Source: Epiperipatus broadwayi (taxonomy: Eukaryota; Onychophora; Udeonychophora; Euonychophora; Peripatidae). From it: 64,000 nt of DNA. The notes under the pieces are model-generated. The model was not told the origin of the DNA. It saw only the letters and a program-made list of their open reading frames with translations, and searched no databases. Every line of letters begins with the position of its first letter. Positions within the stretch are counted from its first letter, which is position 1. The translations under genes and the position numbers were made by a program. Shown one piece after another: positions 60,813 to 64,000 of the stretch. Where the stretch lies: positions 5,920,030-5,984,029 of the forward strand of contig JAQFVV010000055.1 in NCBI GenBank assembly GCA_028023455.1, read 5' to 3'.

Positions 60813-60949
60813 CATTTCTGTAATAATCGTGGGCCAGAGGGAAGTGAGATGCTGTGAAGAAATACGGAGCAACATCACACGGAAACAAAAGAACACCTGA
60901 GTATGAACTGAGGGCACTTGGGGCAAACGCAAACTTTCAGCCAACCGTT
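60813..60949 (-). CDS. DOP1: DOP1 homologue coding exon (fifth from the end)
   Basis: The acceptor cag is at 60952-60950; the first two bases complete the split codon from the previous exon (E). The protein reads ERLAESLRLPQVPSVHTQVF, then FRVMLLRISSQHLTSLWPTI and ITEM, a strongly conserved Dopey segment. It ends in phase 0 before gtaggt. An overlapping frame at 60649-60888 is a shadow. Confidence 0.95.
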
Positions 60950-61314
60950 CTGAAAACAAATCAATTTTAATAAGCATAATAAATTATATTGCATTCATGA
61001 TCCTATTATACCAATCTAAAAAATAATTTAAAAAGGTAGTGAAGCAAAAGGGTCACCCTCTGATACAAAAATATTGCAGATGACAGATTACACATGTGAG
61101 ATAACAGAAAATGAATTACATTAAAGTAGAAAAGAATCGACTAGTTTGGAAATCCCTTTAAAATAAACAAGTAAACATTTGCTATATTTTTTTTACAGGT
61201 CAAAGTTCACATTTTCTTTGGATCAAATAGACATAAAGTTCCAAGATAATAAAAACTCTTTGGCTCTTATTATGTTGCTTATATTTCACCATGTTTTATT
61301 TAATTTTATATTAT

Positions 61315-61500
61315 TGTTTTGACTGTCTAGTCTTCAGAGCTCATAATATACCTCACTTCAAGTTATAAACTGTTTTATTCAACTTCCTATGACAGTTTTG
61401 ACTATCATAAGGAAATTGCAAACTACATTCGTTTAAAATTTGAAAAGAGGTTTCTTATGAGATCTGAAGAAGATTGCTAGGCAGTCAAAACAGTCACGGG
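61315..61500. repeat. Hammerhead-like hairpin repeat, inverted pair
   Basis: The plus strand has CTGAAGAAGATTGCTAGGCA then GTCAAAACAGTCACGG at 61461-61498. The minus strand has a shortened CTGAAGACTAGACAGTCAAA at about 61320-61339. Compare 54769-54946. Confidence 0.6.
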
Positions 61501-62129
61501 CCACTAATCAAAACAAATTCTTATTCGTACTATCACCAAGTCATCAATTACTAAAGCAAAATAAAGACTCAACACAGAACATTCACAATGCCATTCTTGC
61601 CACTGTAAGATCAAGGGAAATTGTAATATGCATAATTTCTTACTAATATCCATCATCACAGCTATTACACACTTCAAGGACTCTGCTGTAACTTGGTAGT
61701 CTTCCTAATGAAAATGTCGATTGGTCCGAGATCTGTTCAGTCACATTGCTACCATTATGACAACATTGGAGCTTTACTAGAAGCCTGTTATTAAATTGGA
61801 CTAGTGTGATCTCATTTTCCGATGCAATTCAGTTGCAATTTTGAATCATGCTTGAATGGTTGTAAGATTGTTGGTGAGATTTCTTAAGCATCTTTAGCGT
61901 GCCTGTCTTACAATTAATATAGCCTTACTACCTCCTTGAGCTGTTTTCCTTAATATTTCCTATAAATTTTCATACTTCCGATTATAGGATCACAATCTGG
62001 CGATCCACAAATCAATAATACATTTCCTTCTGATGAAAGAAACTCTATGTCAGACAGTATGCATAAATATTTATCTATAATGTAAAAATAAACTATATTA
62101 TATGTATATACTAAGTAGATAATATGCAA

Positions 62130-62232
62130 TAAAATATATCCTACTAGAGCATGTAGACAATTATCAATTATTATGGCAACAAATCTTTGGTACCGTAATA
62201 ATTGTCTATGTACTCTGGTATATTATATTTTA
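62130..62232. repeat. About 100 bp hairpin (small MITE)
   Basis: ACTAGAGCATGTAGACAATTAT (split here as CTAGAGCATGTAGACAATTA) pairs with TAATTGTCTATGTACTCTGG. The outer ATATATCC and GGTATATTAT-type ends pair too. Confidence 0.6.
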
Positions 62233-62384
62233 TCATCTACAATCTATATCAGTGAAAACGTGATTGGTTTTCGCTCTAAGCTGCTTGCACCGCCAACATC
62301 AACTTGTGTCATGTAGTGTCATAACTTAGCTACTCACAAGCATTTTGAGGCATGTCTGAATAATGAGTTACGACATGAGAAATG

Positions 62385-62565
62385 TAGTGTGTTTCACAAT
62401 GTCGTCGATCGTCTTCAATGCTCTCCCTGCCATTACAAAATCTTACATTTGCTCTTGCGACTCATGGCTTCACCACTATACACAGTTTGAATTGTTTCAA
62501 ATATTTCAGTGCAGCTTTCCTCCATTATGGATTATGGTATAAAACAACTTTCATGTTGAAATTTG
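62385..62565 (-). pseudogene. Mariner-type transposase N-terminal fragment
   Basis: On the minus strand, IFETIQTVYSGEAMSR (from about 62510) and, after a shift, NGRESIEDDRRHCE (about 62432-62391) follow the order of the helix-turn-helix region of mariner transposases (pattern xGRESVEDDPRSGRPS). Frameshifted and short; no catalytic DDE/D region was found nearby. Inference from recalled family pattern. Confidence 0.45.
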
Positions 62566-63267
62566 TGATCCAGATACTCTAGTGCCTAAAAATTTTCGTG
62601 GTGAATCACGAAACTACATCACTACAAAATACATGTGTTAATTCAGAGATGGTACTACAGGCAGCTCGGAAAAAGAAACCGTGATTTTTCACAGGAACAA
62701 GCTATACATCTTAATTCAAATAATTCCCATGGATAAATGATGATTACGATTATTTGATGAAAAACCCCATATGCCTATAAAACTATCTTGATTAGGATGA
62801 CCAAATGTCTGAAACATTCCTCTGCTCCATTTTCTTTCTGTGCCATTGAGTGTGATTGAAAACTTTTCTTTTAAAGTACAATAAAGCAGACCAAGATTTA
62901 AGCATTTGATAAACGTAGTCGAGATAGCTTCAAATCTTACACATGGATTTACCTATTAAATACCCCTAACCAACCGTATTATATATATATATGTATATAT
63001 AACCATAAGTGCCAATAACTAACTGATTATAATATGTAAACCACATTACCCTAGCCGATGTTTCGATAAAGCAATAGAATACTGCCAATCTGCTAACAAA
63101 GCAAAATTCGGATATGAGTGAAGTCTTGACAACAGATTGCTGATGATATTCTATTGTTTTATTTTGGCATGCATGTACACACACATATATATTTAAAATC
63201 AAATTAGTAGCATTTATTTTCCGATTTATACAAAAACACAATTCATAATCTTTGAACAATTTTTTAC

Positions 63268-63420
63268 CTTGAATTTCTGGCATAAATTTCTGGTACTGAT
63301 CGACATCACTGCAAAAAATAACAAACGCTAACCGTTTCAACAACTGTGCTCGTTGTTCAAATTCCAATTCTCTATTGCTAAATAAATTGAGTGAACTATT
63401 TTGAGCGATGGCGACACGAG
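63268..63420 (-). CDS. DOP1: DOP1 homologue coding exon (sixth from the end)
   Basis: Follows a 97 bp intron with a T-rich tract and cag acceptor at 63423-63421. The protein reads ARVAIAQNSSLNLFSNRELE, then QRAQLLKRLAFVIF and DQYQKFMPEIQ, the next conserved Dopey block. The donor is gtaaaa at 63267. The residues before ARVA and after EIQ in the longer open frame (62966-63433) are intron translation. Confidence 0.95.
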
Positions 63421-63517
63421 CTGAAAAAAACAAAACAAAATGGAAGATGTTTATTTTAAGTATTTCCGGGTGAAAACATGCAATAAAAGATATCCTTCAA
63501 TAATGAAAACAGATTAC
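63421..63517 (-). other. 97 bp DOP1 intron
   Basis: Donor gtaatc and a T-rich tract before cag. The shortest intron in the window; splitting a phase-1 codon (G|CT, Ala). Confidence 0.9.
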
Positions 63518-63729
63518 CCATTAAATCTCTGAAGGTGGTTTTATCATGCATAGTTAGGTTATCAATTACAGTCCTCCAGTAAGAAATACAACCAGGATCC
63601 ATTTGAAAAAACATAGGATCTAATAAAAGATCAAATGCATCTTTCTTCCATGCTTTCCTAGTATATTGATAACTGCTTAAGCTGGCCAGCAACTGTGAGC
63701 AGGTACGGAAACTCGGAACATTGTGTGCA
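63518..63729 (-). CDS. DOP1: DOP1 homologue coding exon (seventh from the end)
   Basis: The acceptor (ctgtttcag, minus strand) ends at 63730. The first base completes a codon begun upstream, and the last G (63518) starts a codon split with the next exon. The protein reads AHNVPSFRTCSQLLASLSSY, then QYTRKAWKKDAFDLLLDP and NLTMHDKTTFRDLM, all highly conserved in Dopey proteins. An apparent start at 63692 is TTG (Leu), not a real initiation codon. The donor is gtaatc. Confidence 0.94.
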
Positions 63730-64000
63730 CTGAAACAGATTTAGTGATTACAGTTAAACATTTACTTAAATATTTAATTAAATCGCAATATAGTTTAAAA
63801 ATAACTAATTGGAGCAAGATCATGAATTTAAACAAGTCACTACGATTCCTTCTTTATAAATATATATATATTGTAACGACCTTGCTATTTGGCATAAGAG
63901 ATAATCAAAATTAAAGTTAAGCACAAATTATAATAATCCTATAGATATGAAAGTTAATGCTTCGTAATAAAAGAACATCTTGAGATTTATGTCACCTTTC
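63730..64000 (-). other. Upstream DOP1 intron, partial
   Basis: Starts immediately outside the acceptor of the exon at 63729 and runs off the window. AT-rich; the open frame 63723-63914 on the plus strand is chance. Confidence 0.75.

Larger units (their letters stand above)
60950..63267 (-). other. 2.3 kb DOP1 intron
   Basis: GT-AG intron joining in phase 1. Contains hairpin-repeat copies (61315-61500), a 100 bp hairpin (62130-62232), a mariner fragment (62385-62565) and a TA microsatellite near 62980. 61560-62100 is unidentified. Confidence 0.85.
36248..63729 (-). other. DOP1: DOP1 (Dopey) homologue gene, C-terminal part (seven exons, partial)
   Basis: This is the 3' part of a minus-strand gene for a DOP1/Dopey protein, homologous to vertebrate DOP1A and DOP1B. 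DOP1 proteins are very large cytosolic scaffolds that act with MON2 and a P4-ATPase flippase (Neo1/ATP9A) in endosome-to-Golgi traffic. Seven exons (63518-63729, 63268-63420, 60813-60949, 54433-54488, 38219-38383, 37809-37920, 36248-36535) join in consistent phase with GT-AG introns into about 373 residues, ending in a TGA. This is roughly the last sixth of the usual length of about 2400 residues. Vertebrate genomes have two paralogues; the sequence alone does not decide between them, and an invertebrate would normally have one. Introns reach 16 kb. Confidence 0.93.

Noticed and set aside
62966-63433. 155-residue minus-strand ORF starting with Met at 63433
   Set aside because: Only 63268-63420 is exon; the first residues and the whole C-terminal part are intron translation. 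The cag acceptor and gtaaaa donor with family match define the real exon.
63456-63692. 78-residue ORF as an independent gene start
   Set aside because: Its first codon is TTG and lies inside a DOP1 exon that extends to 63729; the last residues are intron.

Overview
The window is nuclear DNA from an animal, most likely an invertebrate. It is strongly AT-rich, has long introns with GT-AG borders, and carries the 3' ends of two conserved metazoan genes among many old transposable elements. I cannot fix the phylum from sequence alone; a mollusc or a chelicerate would fit, but that is inference.

Two protein genes are supported, in convergent (tail-to-tail) orientation. On the plus strand, 3634-9057 holds the last two coding exons of a DCAF6 (NRIP/IQWD1) homologue, a WD40 protein that serves as a CUL4-DDB1 substrate receptor. 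On the minus strand, 63729 down to 36248 holds the last seven coding exons of a DOP1 (Dopey) homologue, a large protein of endosome-Golgi membrane traffic. All reading phases agree across the nine exons. Nearly every long open reading frame outside them is an AT-rich chance frame or a transposon remnant.

Layout: 1-3633 DCAF6 intron; 3634-9057 DCAF6 3' end with a 5 kb last intron; 9058-36247 intergenic space plus both 3' UTRs, filled with inverted-repeat elements, LINE debris and MITEs; 36248-63729 DOP1 C-terminal exons separated by introns of 97 bp to 16 kb; 63730-64000 a further DOP1 intron. The two genes are not known to work together; their pairing is positional.

The striking content is foldback (palindromic) DNA. 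A 3.4 kb near-perfect palindrome (11766-15132) has an 8 bp target-site duplication and tandem modules whose number differs between its arms. Two other palindromic families (29810-31265 and 52794-53231) are flanked by direct repeats of 15 and 17 bp, which suggests LINE-type retrotransposition and not cut-and-paste movement. A recurrent hairpin (18.5, 54.8-54.9 and 61.3-61.5 kb) resembles the core of a hammerhead ribozyme. Conventional elements include two hAT-type MITEs with 8 bp duplications, a pogo-like MITE, a mariner fragment, several decayed LINE copies and tRNA-like SINE heads.
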